Below, in pieces: positions 52,488 through 61,919 of a DNA stretch of 64,000 bases. The stretch is from Sphingomonas guangdongensis (GTDB taxonomy: Bacteria; Pseudomonadota; Alphaproteobacteria; Sphingomonadales; Sphingomonadaceae). Location of the stretch: positions 924,989 to 988,988 of the forward strand of contig NZ_OBMI01000002.1 of NCBI RefSeq assembly GCF_900199185.1, in the 5' to 3' direction. Positions within the stretch are counted from its first letter, which is position 1. Every line of letters starts with the position of its first letter. Made by a program: the position numbers and the translations under genes. Under the pieces are notes generated by a model that was given only the letters and a program-made list of their open reading frames with translations, made no database searches and had not been told where the DNA came from.

Positions 52488-52779
52488 TGAATGCCTCCGA
52501 ATAGGCCGCGCCGACCGGTTCGCGCGAGTCCTGCTCCGCCTCGGCGATCGCCTGAAGCACCATCCGCTCCCAGACCGCCGGATCGCCGACCGCGGCCATG
52601 CCTTGCGACGGTTCGCGCAGCGTCTTCAGCACCGATAGCGCCTGCTGCCGGTACGCCTGCCAGGTCTCCTCGACCGCCGGCGAGGCCGAGCGCTCGACAC
52701 CCGCGGCATTGGCGCTGTGATCGTTGCCTGCGAGCACGCGGGCGATCCGCTCGACCGGGGTCGTGTGGGCGATGTCCAT
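52480..52779 (-). CDS. Small helical protein, unknown function
   Basis: A 99-residue protein with mainly helical character (AVEETWQAYRQQALSVLKTL). The ATG at 52779 has GGAGGAGCG upstream. GGAAC-N16-CGCT on the minus strand (52835-52811) is one base off the stress-sigma consensus. It lies between the TetR gene and its partner gene at 52191. Confidence 0.55.
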   Translation of the reverse strand: MDIAHTTPVERIARVLAGNDHSANAAGVERSASPAVEETWQAYRQQALSVLKTLREPSQGMAAVGDPAVWERMVLQAIAEAEQDSREPVGAAYSEAFND

Positions 52780-52822
52780 GGCGCTCCTCCGCTGTGTAAC
52801 CAGGGTAGAAAGCGCGTGAGCG

Positions 52823-53455
52823 TCACCCCTGTTCCGTCAGGGCGGCGAGCCGATCCACCTCCCGATCGATCAGGTCGTGGAGCGCCGAGATGAGCGGCTT
52901 CACCTGCAGGTCGGGCCGGAGCAGGCGATAGTGGAGCAGTCCGATCGACAAGGTAGTCAACGTGTCTGACATCAGCTCCCGCTCGGCGGCAGTCTTGTCG
53001 CCCGGAGCGAGCAGCGCCAGCGAACCCTTCAGTCGCATCCGCAAGCCATCGAGCATGTTGGTGAAGATCGCGGCGATCCGGTGGTTGCGCGACGATTCGG
53101 CGACGATCTCGGCGAACAGGCGGGCGTCCTCCAGGCTGTCCTCCGGCTCGATGAAGCCGTGGAGCCAGGCGCGTACGCGCTCGCGGTCGCCGGCGACGAT
53201 GGCGGTATCGAGTTCGTCGAATTCGAGCACGCGGGCGCAGTCCGCCTCAACCAGGGCGGCAACAATATCTTCCTTGGAAGCGAAGTCGCGGTATATCTGC
53301 CCGACCGCGATCCCGGATTCCTTGGCGATCTGCGCCATGCCGGTCGCATGAAAGCCGTTGGCGATGAACAGCTTGCGTGCCGCATCGACCAACTTGACGC
53401 GCCGAATCTCCGCCTTGCTGAGCGGTACGTCAACGCACGCGTCCATCCAGGTCAT
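52823..53455 (-). CDS. TetR family transcriptional repressor of the adjacent RND operon
   Basis: A 210-residue regulator with the N-terminal TetR helix-turn-helix (KLVDAARKLFIANGFHATGM, then IAKESGIAVGQIYRDFASKE) and a C-terminal ligand-binding domain of the AcrR type. It is divergent from the efflux adaptor gene with a 22-bp palindrome in the gap, the standard layout for a drug-responsive repressor. Starts at 53455 and 53446 are both possible. Confidence 0.92.
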   Translation of the reverse strand: MTWMDACVDVPLSKAEIRRVKLVDAARKLFIANGFHATGMAQIAKESGIAVGQIYRDFASKEDIVAALVEADCARVLEFDELDTAIVAGDRERVRAWLHGFIEPEDSLEDARLFAEIVAESSRNHRIAAIFTNMLDGLRMRLKGSLALLAPGDKTAAERELMSDTLTTLSIGLLHYRLLRPDLQVKPLISALHDLIDREVDRLAALTEQG

Positions 53456-53511
53456 CTCAAATCCTCATTGCGCCGGGTTGACGCCCAACCCATCTTCGCA
53501 GTAGCAGCAAA

Positions 53512-53533
53512 TGTGAGTGATCGTTCACTCACA
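53512..53533. promoter_or_regulatory. TetR operator palindrome
   Basis: TGTGAGTGA (53512-53520) and TCACTCACA (53525-53533) are perfect 9-bp arms around TCGT, in the 100-bp gap between the TetR gene and the adaptor ATG at 53556. A TTGACG at 53478-53483 may be the -35 of the efflux promoter. Confidence 0.75.
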
Positions 53534-53555
53534 CGTTCTCTCATCGGAATCGCTC

Positions 53556-54755
53556 ATGGTCAATACGCGTCACGGCGCCATCGCGCTCCTCCTCGTGCTC
53601 GCCAGCTGCGGCGGTGGCGGCGAAGGTGAAGGCCAGGGCAAGGGGCCGCCAGGCGGCGCGCCGCCGCCGACTCCGGTCGGCTACGTGACCGTGCGTGAAC
53701 AGCCGGTGACTCTCACCACCGAGCTGCCGGGCCGCACCGCGCCGTTCGAGACGTCGGACGTGCGCCCGCAGGTCAACGGCATCGTGCTCGCGCGCCTGTT
53801 CACCGAGGGCGACGTGGTGCGCGCCGGTCAGCCGCTCTACCGGATCGATCCCGCCCCGTACCAGGCAGCGGTCGCCAGCGCGCGCGCCGCGCTGCAGCGT
53901 TCGCAGTCGCAGATCGGCGCCACGGCGGCGCTGTCGCGGCGGTACGGCGAGCTCGTCCGGATCAACGCGATCTCGCGCCAGGAATATGACAATGCGGTCG
54001 CGGGCGCGAGCCAGGCGCGGGCGGACGTCGCCGCGCAGCAGGCTGCGCTCCGCTCCGCCCAGATTGATCTCGGTCGCACCACCATCCGCGCGCCGATCAC
54101 GGGGCGGATCGGACGGTCGGTGTACACCACCGGCGCGCTGGTGACGGCGGCGCAGACCGAGCCGCTTACCACGATCCAGCGGCTCGACCCCATCTATGTC
54201 GACATCCAGCAGTCCTCGGCCGACCTTTTGAAGCTGCGTGAGCAGGTGCTGGCGGGCAACGTCTCGCGCAGCGGCGGCGCACGGGTGCGGATCAAGCTGG
54301 AGAGCGGCTCCACCTACCCGCAGGAGGGGACGCTTCGCTTCGCGGACGTGACCGTCGATCCGGCCACCGGATCGCAGACGATCCGCGCGCTCGTGCCCAA
54401 CCAGCAAGGCCTGCTGCTGCCGGGCATGTTCGTGCGTGCCGAGCTGGTGGAGGGCGTTCAGGGACGCGCCTTGCTGGTCCCGCAGCGCGCCGTCAGCCGC
54501 GACGAGCGTGGCCGCCCGACCGTGCTTGTCGTCGGGCAGGGCAACAAGGCCGAGCCGCGCATGCTTACCACCAACCGTACCCAGGGCACCGACTGGATCG
54601 TCACCGGCGGGCTCCGCCCGGGCGACCGGGTGATCGTGGAGGGCGCGATGATGCTGCGCCCGGGCATGGTCGTGAACCCCTCTCCCTTTGGCCAGCGTCC
54701 GGCTGCGCCGCCCCAGGGCGGCCGCCAGGCTCAGCCCCAGGCACAAGCGAAGTAA
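53556..54755 (+). CDS. RND efflux periplasmic adaptor (MFP), second operon
   Basis: A 399-residue lipoprotein (LLLVLASCGGG) of the AcrA/MexA family, clearly related to the adaptor at 38876 (TELPGRTAPFETSDVRPQV, RAGQPLYRIDPAPYQ and APITGRIGRSVYTTG). A short Gly/Glu/Pro linker follows the lipid anchor and a Gln/Pro-rich tail ends the protein. The ATG at 53556 lies just behind the TetR palindrome, so repression would block initiation directly. Six base pairs separate it from the pump gene. Confidence 0.94.
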   Translation: MVNTRHGAIALLLVLASCGGGGEGEGQGKGPPGGAPPPTPVGYVTVREQPVTLTTELPGRTAPFETSDVRPQVNGIVLARLFTEGDVVRAGQPLYRIDPAPYQAAVASARAALQRSQSQIGATAALSRRYGELVRINAISRQEYDNAVAGASQARADVAAQQAALRSAQIDLGRTTIRAPITGRIGRSVYTTGALVTAAQTEPLTTIQRLDPIYVDIQQSSADLLKLREQVLAGNVSRSGGARVRIKLESGSTYPQEGTLRFADVTVDPATGSQTIRALVPNQQGLLLPGMFVRAELVEGVQGRALLVPQRAVSRDERGRPTVLVVGQGNKAEPRMLTTNRTQGTDWIVTGGLRPGDRVIVEGAMMLRPGMVVNPSPFGQRPAAPPQGGRQAQPQAQAK

Positions 54756-54761
54756 GCACCC

Positions 54762-57700
54762 ATGTCCCGCTTCTTTATCGAGCGCCCCATTTTCGCATGG
54801 GTGCTGGCGATCGGCGTCATGCTGGTCGGCATCCTCGCGATCCGGACGCTGCCGGTGTCGCAGTTCCCGGACATCGCGCCGCCCTCGGTCGCGATCACCG
54901 CGACCTATCCGGGTGCCGACGCGCAGACTCTGGAGAACACCACCACCCAGATCATCGAGCAGCAGCTGAAGGGGATCGACAACCTCCGCTACTTCTCGTC
55001 CTCCTCGGCCTCGGCCGGCACCGCGACGATCACGCTCACCTTTGAGCAGGGGACGGACCCCGACATCGCGCAGGTCCAGGTACAGAACAAGCTGCAGGCG
55101 GCGACGCCGCTCTTGCCCCAGGAAGTACAGCGCCAGGGCATCGTCGTCGGCAAGGCGACGCGCAACTTCCTGCTGTTCGTCGGCCTGTATTCCGAGACCG
55201 GCGAGCACGATGCCGACGACCTGGCGGACTATGTCGCGTCGCGCATCTCCGACCCGTTATCGCGGGTGACGGGCGTCGGCGAGACCCAGATCTTCGGCTC
55301 GCAATACGCCATGCGGATCTGGCTCGATCCGGTGAAGCTCAGCAACTTCGCGCTCACCGTCGCCGACGTGACCAGTGCGGTCAGCGCGCAGAACGCCCAG
55401 GTGTCGGCAGGCCAGATCGGCGCCCTGCCGGCGCCGCGCGAGCAGATGCTGAACGCGACCGTGTCCGTCTCGTCGCGGCTCTCGTCGCCCGAGCAGTTCG
55501 GGCAGATTCGCCTCAAGAGCAACGCCGACGGATCGATCGTCCGCCTGCGCGACGTCGCCCGGGTAGAGATCGGCGCGGAGAACTACGGCTTCACCGCCCA
55601 GTGGAACGGCAAGCCCGCCTCCGGCATCGGGATTCGCCTGGCGCCGGGTGCCAACGCGCTCGACACGGTAGAGGCCGTGAAGACGCGCGTGAACGAGATC
55701 GCCAAGCAGTTCCCGCCTGACGTCAAGGTGATCTACCCGTATGACACGTCGCCGTTCGTGCGGCTGTCGATCGAGCAGGTGGTCGAGACGCTGGTCGAGG
55801 CCGTGGTGCTCGTCTTCCTCGTCATGTTCCTGTTCCTCCAGAACTTCCGTGCGACGCTCATCCCGACGATCGCGGTGCCGGTGGTGCTGACCGGGACGTT
55901 CGCGGTGCTCGCCGCCTTTGGCTACTCGATCAACACGCTGACGCTGTTCGGCATGGTGCTCGCGATCGGCCTGCTGGTCGACGACGCGATCGTGGTGGTC
56001 GAAAACGTCGAGCGTCTGATCGTGACGGAGCACCTCAGCCCCAAGGAAGCCGCCCGCAAGTCGATGGACGAGATCTCGGGCGCGCTGATCGGCATCGGCG
56101 TGGTGCTGTCGGCGGTGTTCCTGCCGATGGCATTCTTCGGCGGGTCGGTGGGCGTCATCTACCGCCAGTTCTCCATCACCATCGTGTCGGCCATGCTGCT
56201 GTCGGTGGCGGTCGCGCTGATCCTGACGCCGGCGCTCTGCGCCGCCATCCTGAAGCCGCACGATCCGAACAAGACGGAGGGCAATGGCCCGCTGAAGCGC
56301 TTCTTCCGCTGGTTCAACAACAATTTCGACCGCGGGCGGGAGAAGTATGAACGGGGCGTCCGCGCGACGGCGCGGCGCTCCGGCCGCTCGCTGATCGTCT
56401 TCGCGCTGATCGTCGCCGGGCTGGCGGTGCTGTTCACCCGCCTGCCGTCCGGCTTCCTGCCCGATGAGGACCAGGGCGTGATGATCGCGCTGGTGCAGGG
56501 GCCGCCCGGTGCGACGTCCGGTCGTACCCAGGTCGGGCTGGATCTGGTCCGCGATCACTTCCTGAAAGATGCCGGCCAGGCGATCCGGGGCGTGTACACG
56601 ATCAACGGCTTCAGCTTCGCGGGCGTCGGCCAGAACAGCGGCATCGCGTTCATGCCCATGAAGGAGTGGAAGGATCGTCCCGGCGCCGAGAACAAGGCGC
56701 AGGCAGTGATCGGCCGCGCGATGGGCGTGTTCTCGCAGTACAAGGACGGCCTGATCTTCGCGGTCATCCCGCCTGCCGTGCAGGAGCTCGGCAATGCGAC
56801 CGGCTTCGACCTCCAGCTGGTGGACGAGGGCGGGCTGGGTCACGAGCGGCTGCTCGCCGCGCGCAACATGATGCTCGGCATGGCATCCCAGAACCCGTCG
56901 CTGGTCGGCGTGCGCCCGAATGCGCTCGACGACGCGCCGCAGCTGAACGTGGAGGTCGACCAGGACAAGGCGCGCGCGCTCGGGCTCGACCTCGCCACCG
57001 TCAACAGCACGATCGCGACCGCTTGGGGCGGCTCCTACGTCAACGACTTCATCGACCGCGGTCGCGTGAAGCGGGTCTACGTCCAGGCGGACCAGCAGTA
57101 CCGGATGGCGCCGGAGGACATCTCCAGCCTCTACGTCCGCGGCGAGGGCGGCGAGATGACGCCGTACACCGCCTTCTCCACGCTGTCGTGGAAGCAGGGG
57201 CCGACGCAGCTGACCCGCTACAATGGGCAGCCGGCGATGGAGATCCTGGGCCAGCCGGCGCCGGGCGTCTCTTCCGGTGACGCGCTGCGGGCGATGGAGG
57301 AGATCCAGCAGAAGCTGCCGCCCGGCACCCGGCTGGAATGGACCGGGCTCAGCTACGAGGAGCAGCTCTCGGGCGGGCAGGCACCTTTGCTCTACGGGTT
57401 GTCGCTGCTGATCGTCTTCCTCTGCCTCGCCGCGCTGTACGAGAGCTGGTCGGTGCCGATCTCGGTCATGCTGGTGGTGCCGCTCGGCATCCTGGGAGCG
57501 GTGCTCGCCGCCACCCTGACGGGGCTCAACAACGACATCTATCTGCAGGTCGGCCTAATCACCACGATCGGCGTGTCGGCGAAGAACGCGATCCTGATCG
57601 TGGAGTTCGCCGAGGAGAAGCTGCGCGACGGACTGTCGCCGTTCGAAGCGGCGGTTGAGGCGGCGAAGCTGCGGCTCCGTCCAATCCTCATGACCAGCCT

Positions 57701-57932
57701 TGCGTTCGTGTTCGGCGTCATGCCGCTCGCCTTTGCCGATGGTGCGGGCGCCGGCGGACAGAATGCGATCGGACGCGCGGTGGTCGGCGGAATGCTGTCG
57801 GCGACGGTGCTCGCGATCTTCTTCGTGCCGATGTTCTTCGTGGTCGTGCTGCGTCTGTTCGGACAGGGCGGCAAGGCCGACCCGGCCGTCGACGACGAGC
57901 CGCACGGCCGCCCGGCGCCGCAGGGAGCCTGA
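54762..57932 (+). CDS. RND multidrug efflux permease (HAE1 family), second operon
   Basis: A 1056-residue inner-membrane pump with the same architecture as its paralogue at 35658. The start [19 protein letters not shown], helix-4 [17 protein letters not shown] with the proton-relay Asp pair, and [18 protein letters not shown] of the second half are present. The substrate range is unknown. It is the middle gene of a complete tripartite operon with its own TetR repressor. Confidence 0.96.
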   Translation: MSRFFIERPIFAWVLAIGVMLVGILAIRTLPVSQFPDIAPPSVAITATYPGADAQTLENTTTQIIEQQLKGIDNLRYFSSSSASAGTATITLTFEQGTDPDIAQVQVQNKLQAATPLLPQEVQRQGIVVGKATRNFLLFVGLYSETGEHDADDLADYVASRISDPLSRVTGVGETQIFGSQYAMRIWLDPVKLSNFALTVADVTSAVSAQNAQVSAGQIGALPAPREQMLNATVSVSSRLSSPEQFGQIRLKSNADGSIVRLRDVARVEIGAENYGFTAQWNGKPASGIGIRLAPGANALDTVEAVKTRVNEIAKQFPPDVKVIYPYDTSPFVRLSIEQVVETLVEAVVLVFLVMFLFLQNFRATLIPTIAVPVVLTGTFAVLAAFGYSINTLTLFGMVLAIGLLVDDAIVVVENVERLIVTEHLSPKEAARKSMDEISGALIGIGVVLSAVFLPMAFFGGSVGVIYRQFSITIVSAMLLSVAVALILTPALCAAILKPHDPNKTEGNGPLKRFFRWFNNNFDRGREKYERGVRATARRSGRSLIVFALIVAGLAVLFTRLPSGFLPDEDQGVMIALVQGPPGATSGRTQVGLDLVRDHFLKDAGQAIRGVYTINGFSFAGVGQNSGIAFMPMKEWKDRPGAENKAQAVIGRAMGVFSQYKDGLIFAVIPPAVQELGNATGFDLQLVDEGGLGHERLLAARNMMLGMASQNPSLVGVRPNALDDAPQLNVEVDQDKARALGLDLATVNSTIATAWGGSYVNDFIDRGRVKRVYVQADQQYRMAPEDISSLYVRGEGGEMTPYTAFSTLSWKQGPTQLTRYNGQPAMEILGQPAPGVSSGDALRAMEEIQQKLPPGTRLEWTGLSYEEQLSGGQAPLLYGLSLLIVFLCLAALYESWSVPISVMLVVPLGILGAVLAATLTGLNNDIYLQVGLITTIGVSAKNAILIVEFAEEKLRDGLSPFEAAVEAAKLRLRPILMTSLAFVFGVMPLAFADGAGAGGQNAIGRAVVGGMLSATVLAIFFVPMFFVVVLRLFGQGGKADPAVDDEPHGRPAPQGA

Positions 57933-57937
57933 CCCAG

Positions 57938-59512
57938 ATGATTCGTACCTCGACCTTCCTGCTGCTAGCGGGCGCCTCGCTGCTGTCCGCGTGCAACCTG
58001 GCGCCCGACTATGAGCGGCCCGCCGCCGCGGTGCCGCCGACCCTGCCGCAGGGCGGCGTCTACCCGGCACTCGCGCCCGGCGACGTCGACATCAGCCGGA
58101 TCGGCTGGCGCGACTTCTTCACCGACGCGCGGCTTCAGACGGTGATCGCGCAGGGGCTGGAGAACAACCGCAACCTCCGGATCGCGGCCGGCAACGTGCT
58201 CCAGGCGCGCGCCCGCTACCGTATCCAGCGAGCGAACCAGCTGCCGACGGTCGGCGCCAACGCCGGCGTCACCTTTACCAACAATCCCTTCGGCGCGCAG
58301 GCGGCGGGGACTGGTGGCGGAACCGGCGGCGGCACCGGAACCACGCCGGGTACGGGCACGGGCACCAATCCCGGGACCGGCACGGGGACCAACCCTGGCA
58401 CGGGCACGCCCGGCGCCAATCCCGGGATCGGCTCCACCTCCAGCGACCTAGAGATTTACCAGGTCGGGGTCGGCGTCTCGGCGTTCGAGATCGACCTGTT
58501 TGGCCGTTTGCGCAATCTCAGCCGCGCGGCGCTCGAGCAGTATTTCGCGACGGAGGAGGCGCAGCGCGCGACCCGCATTAGCCTGATCGCCGAGATCGCG
58601 ACCGCGTGGCTGACGCTCGCCGCCGACCAGGACCAGTTGCGCCTGTCGCGGGACACGCTCGGCGCGTTCGAGCAGACCCGGCGGCTGACGCAGGAGCAGT
58701 TCCGGATCGGCGTGGCCTCCGAGCTCGCCTTCCGCCAGGCCGACACCCAGTATCAGCAGGCGCTGAACGACATCGCCGCGCTGGAGACCCGCGTCGCGCA
58801 GGATCGCAACGCGCTGGATCTGCTGGTCGGAGCACCGGTTGCGGAGAGCTCGCTCCCGAATGGGCTGGGGCAGGGCGGGGCGACGATTCCGACGCTGCCG
58901 GCGGGTCTCTCATCCGAGATCCTGCTGCGTCGCCCGGACGTGCTTCAGGCCGAGCGGCAGCTCCGCGCGGAGAACGCGAACATCGGCGCGGCGCGCGCGG
59001 CGCGCTTTCCGACCATCTCGCTGACCGCGACGCTGGGCACGATCAGCACCGCGCTGTCTGGCCTCTTCGCCGGCGGCAGCTATGCCTACAGCGTCGCGCC
59101 GGGCGTCTCGCTGCCGATCTTCGACAATGGGCGGATCGGCAGCAACATCCGCCTGGCCGAGGCAAACCGCGAAGTCGCGATCGCCACCTATGACCGGGCG
59201 ATCCAGACCGCGTTCCGCGAGGTCGCCGATGCGCTCGCGCAGCGCGGGACCATCGAGCGGCAGGTCGGCGCGCAGACGACGCGCTCGCAGTCCGCGCAGG
59301 TCGCGGCGCGGCTGTCCGATGCGCGCTACCGCGCAGGGATCGATTCGTTCCTCAACGCGCTCGATGCCCAGCGCACCTCATACGCGGCGCAGCAACAGCT
59401 GGTGACCACCCGGCTGGCGCGCGACACCAATCTGGTGGAGCTCTACCGCTCGCTGGGCGGCGGCTTGCAGGAGCGTGATCCCGCTGTTCCGGCGGAGCCG
59501 CCGGCGCCCTGA
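57938..59512 (+). CDS. RND efflux outer-membrane factor (NodT/OprM family), second operon
   Basis: A 524-residue lipoprotein (ASLLSACNLAPDYERP). The duct repeats are seen at RLQTVIAQGLENNRNLR and RRPDVLQAERQLRAENANIG. As in the paralogue at 34072, a Gly/Thr-rich insert of about 45 residues (TGGGTGGGTGTTPGTGTG onward) sits at the first extracellular loop, before YQVGVGVSAFEIDLFGRL. It lies 5 bp behind the pump gene. Confidence 0.94.
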   Translation: MIRTSTFLLLAGASLLSACNLAPDYERPAAAVPPTLPQGGVYPALAPGDVDISRIGWRDFFTDARLQTVIAQGLENNRNLRIAAGNVLQARARYRIQRANQLPTVGANAGVTFTNNPFGAQAAGTGGGTGGGTGTTPGTGTGTNPGTGTGTNPGTGTPGANPGIGSTSSDLEIYQVGVGVSAFEIDLFGRLRNLSRAALEQYFATEEAQRATRISLIAEIATAWLTLAADQDQLRLSRDTLGAFEQTRRLTQEQFRIGVASELAFRQADTQYQQALNDIAALETRVAQDRNALDLLVGAPVAESSLPNGLGQGGATIPTLPAGLSSEILLRRPDVLQAERQLRAENANIGAARAARFPTISLTATLGTISTALSGLFAGGSYAYSVAPGVSLPIFDNGRIGSNIRLAEANREVAIATYDRAIQTAFREVADALAQRGTIERQVGAQTTRSQSAQVAARLSDARYRAGIDSFLNALDAQRTSYAAQQQLVTTRLARDTNLVELYRSLGGGLQERDPAVPAEPPAP

Positions 59513-59589
59513 TCCGCCCCCTCATCCAGGCTCTTGCCAACGCCCGCGAAAGGCGTAGCTTGATCTCCATAAGAATAGGAGAGCGAGCG

Positions 59590-59862
59590 ATGGCATCCGT
59601 GCACCCCTCGTCCGTCGACCCGGGCGACGAGAGCCTCATCATCCTGCAGAGCCTGCTGTGCCTTCTGCGCGAGAAGAACATCCTGAGCCGCGCCGACATC
59701 GAGGAGCTGACCCACAAGGTCGCCATGCGGGCGGCGGGCAAGGCGGACGCCTCGCTGCCGTGCTGCGCCGAGGCGGCGAGTGCGGCCTCGAGGGAGCTGG
59801 AGCGCGTCACCAGCTACATCGGCCAGCGCTACGGCGGCAAGCACGCCCGCCTTCCGAGCTGA
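59590..59862 (+). CDS. Small protein of unknown function
   Basis: A 90-residue, mainly helical protein (DESLIILQSLLCLLREKNIL, then RADIEELTHKVAMRAAG) with a Cys pair (LPCCAEAAS). AGGAG lies upstream of the ATG at 59590. No signal peptide and no family recognised. It stands alone between the efflux operon and the convergent radical SAM gene. Confidence 0.6.
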   Translation: MASVHPSSVDPGDESLIILQSLLCLLREKNILSRADIEELTHKVAMRAAGKADASLPCCAEAASAASRELERVTSYIGQRYGGKHARLPS

Positions 59863-59900
59863 GCGACTTCTCGACCCAGGCCTTGAGCCCGGGTCGCGCT

Positions 59901-59924
59901 GGCGTTGGCGTTGGCGTTGGCGTT
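59901..59924 (+). repeat. Hexamer tandem repeat (GGCGTT)4
   Basis: Four perfect copies of GGCGTT followed by a partial GGT, in the 109-bp convergent gap after the small gene. A candidate length-variable microsatellite. Confidence 0.8.
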
Positions 59925-59971
59925 GGTAGGGGACGAGATCCCGGATAGTATCCGGCGTGTCGGCGTCGCTA

Positions 59972-61060
59972 CTACGTCCAGTACAGCACCCGCGCCTGCG
60001 GCAGGTTTTCGGCGATGCGCTGCTCGAAGAAGCGGCGCAGCTCGGCCATGGTCGCGGCGTCATAGACCTGCTTCTCGGACCCGAACTTCGTTCGCTTTGT
60101 CGTCCGCGCCGCCTCCGACATGTCGAGCGCCGAGCCCGGGTACCAGCTCTCCAGCACCGCCTTCGACCCAGCGGTGAAGCGGTGGGTAATCAACTCGATC
60201 GTGAGGTCCACGGCCGCTACATCGGCGAGCGCCGCGGCCGCATCGTCGATGAGCGTGCCGTACGCCTCCTGCCAGCCGTCGGCAGCGATGATCGGCGCGA
60301 TCGTTAGGCCCACCGGATAGCCCGCCAGCGCCATCTGCCGCAGCGCGGACAGCCGGTCCGCCACGCGCGCGGTCCCGCCCTCGAATCGGGCAAAGGCGCG
60401 TGGATTGACCGACGCCCGCATCCGGGTGCGGCCGCCGTGATCGAGCGCGAGCAGCGGCTCGACGCCCGCGAACTTGGTCGTGAAGCGCAACTGCACCGGC
60501 GCTTTCCACCGGCCGAACCATGCGATCGTCGCCGCAAGCGCTCCTGTCAGCGGCTCGAGCGCGAGCGGGTCGGTGTAGCATGATGCCTCAAACGTCGTAC
60601 CCTCGTGCGCACGGGCACGACTGCGTGAGGTGACGCTGCCCTGACCCAGATAGGCGGGCAGGCCGGCCAGTATCTCTTCCAGGTTGGCGTACACGCGCGT
60701 GATCGGCGGCCCTTTCAGCGACCCCGCCAGGTAGCAGTAGCCGCAGTGCGCCGGACAGCCCTCCGCCAGGTCGACCCGCCAGTCGGCGCTGGGGGCGATC
60801 GGCTGCAATCGGCGCTTGGACGGCGGCGCGACCACCAGCGCGACGGTCTGCTTGGCCGCGGCATAGGCGCGCGCCGGCTCGACGGGCAGGTCGAGGGAGA
60901 AGCGGTCGCCCGGCAGTTCGACGATCTCGCTACCCAGTAGCGCCGCGCGGCGCATGACCTCGCGCGCATGGTCCCACTCACGCGCCGCCCGCGTCACGAG
61001 CAGGCGACGGGGGCGCCACGGCCGCTCGACCGTGCCAGGCCGGGCGGCGGATGGCGTCAT
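59972..61060 (-). CDS. Radical SAM protein, spore-photoproduct-lyase-like
   Basis: A 362-residue radical SAM protein. The cluster motif is CPAHCGYC in DLAEGCPAHCGYCYLAGSL near residue 105. FEASCYTDPLALEPLTG and RFTTKFAGVEPLLAL are the segments expected in SplB-like enzymes, and the Cys in SCYTDP lies where spore photoproduct lyase keeps its hydrogen-donating Cys (inference from layout). True SPL repairs a spore-specific thymine lesion, but this organism type does not sporulate, so the substrate is uncertain. The C-terminus ends VLYWT. Confidence 0.8.
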   Translation of the reverse strand: MTPSAARPGTVERPWRPRRLLVTRAAREWDHAREVMRRAALLGSEIVELPGDRFSLDLPVEPARAYAAAKQTVALVVAPPSKRRLQPIAPSADWRVDLAEGCPAHCGYCYLAGSLKGPPITRVYANLEEILAGLPAYLGQGSVTSRSRARAHEGTTFEASCYTDPLALEPLTGALAATIAWFGRWKAPVQLRFTTKFAGVEPLLALDHGGRTRMRASVNPRAFARFEGGTARVADRLSALRQMALAGYPVGLTIAPIIAADGWQEAYGTLIDDAAAALADVAAVDLTIELITHRFTAGSKAVLESWYPGSALDMSEAARTTKRTKFGSEKQVYDAATMAELRRFFEQRIAENLPQARVLYWT

Positions 61061-61138
61061 CGATGATTTAACCCGCTTCGGCCGCGCCGGTTGCTTCGGG
61101 CAAGCGATTTAGCATGCCGGAAAACGGGCGTTCTCGCG

Positions 61139-61163
61139 GGAACGGCGCACGAGTCGGAACGTT
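61139..61163 (+). promoter_or_regulatory. Candidate EcfG (general stress response) promoter
   Basis: GGAAC (61139-61143), 16 bases, CGTT (61160-61163): an exact match to the alphaproteobacterial EcfG consensus. It lies about 38 bp before the GTG start of the small gene at 61201. Confidence 0.6.
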
Positions 61164-61200
61164 CGTTGAACAGGCATACCTTTGTGGCGAAGGAGAGCAG

Positions 61201-61485
61201 GTGCTGTTCGGGCACGTTATCCGCATGGTGGACCGGCTCACGACCCGTCGCGCGGCAGCCGATGCCGCGGCGGGCGCGACCGTTCAGCAGGATGCGGCCG
61301 CGCCGATCGCAACGGCACCGCCGGCTGCGGCCGCTCAGCCTCCGTCGCTGCCGCTCCGCGAGGTCGACGGCGTCGCGCACGCGCTCGGCGACGCCTATGC
61401 GCCGGGCGACGATGTTCCGCCCGAAATGATCACGCTGATGCTCCAGCTTGCCCGCGACGGATCGGGAAACCGGGCGTCCGGCTGA
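61201..61485 (+). CDS. Small protein with stress-type promoter, weak NepR-like tail
   Basis: A 94-residue protein from GTG 61201, chosen because AAGGAG lies 5 bases upstream. The middle is Ala/Pro-rich (AAAPIATAPPAAAAQPPS). The last third (VAHALGDAYAPGDDVPPEM, then ITLMLQLARDG) has the layout of the NepR anti-sigma core, where a helix is followed by a PxP-type turn and a Leu-rich helix; this is a weak by-eye resemblance. It ends 4 bp before the convergent DUF1488-like gene. Confidence 0.55.
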   Translation: MLFGHVIRMVDRLTTRRAAADAAAGATVQQDAAAPIATAPPAAAAQPPSLPLREVDGVAHALGDAYAPGDDVPPEMITLMLQLARDGSGNRASG

Positions 61486-61489
61486 CGCG

Positions 61490-61858
61490 TCAGCTCGGGT
61501 GCGCCGACAGGTCGGCGTCAGCCGCGTTTTTCGGAAAGCCGTCGCGCTGCGGCCCGGCATGAGGGCCCTCATCGGATGCGGCGAGTTGCTCGAGGTCATT
61601 TTCGCTGATGACCACCAGGTCGCCCGTCGTATCGCGCACCAGCGCGGAAAGGGCGGCGCGCGTGACCGCATGCTGTGAGACGGTGAAGGCATCGACCGCC
61701 TGGCCATTCGGCGGCGTCCCGGTCAGTGCCTCCAGCACGCTGTAGCGGACGGCGAACCGCTGCGGCTCGCCGTCGATGGCGCCGCTGAACTCGACCTGGC
61801 GCTCGTCGCTGTTGTCGAACACGCTCGTCGGGTCGATCGTCAGTCGGTTCTCGCCCAT
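61490..61858 (-). CDS. DUF1488-like protein
   Basis: A 122-residue protein. ERQVEFSGAIDGEPQRFAV, YSVLEALTG and the final GDLVVISENDLEQL follow the pattern of the small DUF1488 family of unknown function. ATG 61858 has AGGAGA upstream. GGAAC-N16-CGCT on the minus strand (61912-61888) is one base from the stress-sigma consensus, suggesting co-regulation with the gene at 61201. Confidence 0.6.
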   Translation of the reverse strand: MGENRLTIDPTSVFDNSDERQVEFSGAIDGEPQRFAVRYSVLEALTGTPPNGQAVDAFTVSQHAVTRAALSALVRDTTGDLVVISENDLEQLAASDEGPHAGPQRDGFPKNAADADLSAHPS

Positions 61859-61919
61859 GTCGTTCTCCTGTCGGGTTGCGTCGATCAAGCGCCGAAGACG
61901 CCTGCCGGTTCCGCCTTGC

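Noticed and set aside
58300..58440. Gly/Thr repeat DNA considered as a CRISPR or satellite array
   Set aside because: It is in frame in a real outer-membrane factor gene and encodes a degenerate loop insert; no spacer-repeat structure.
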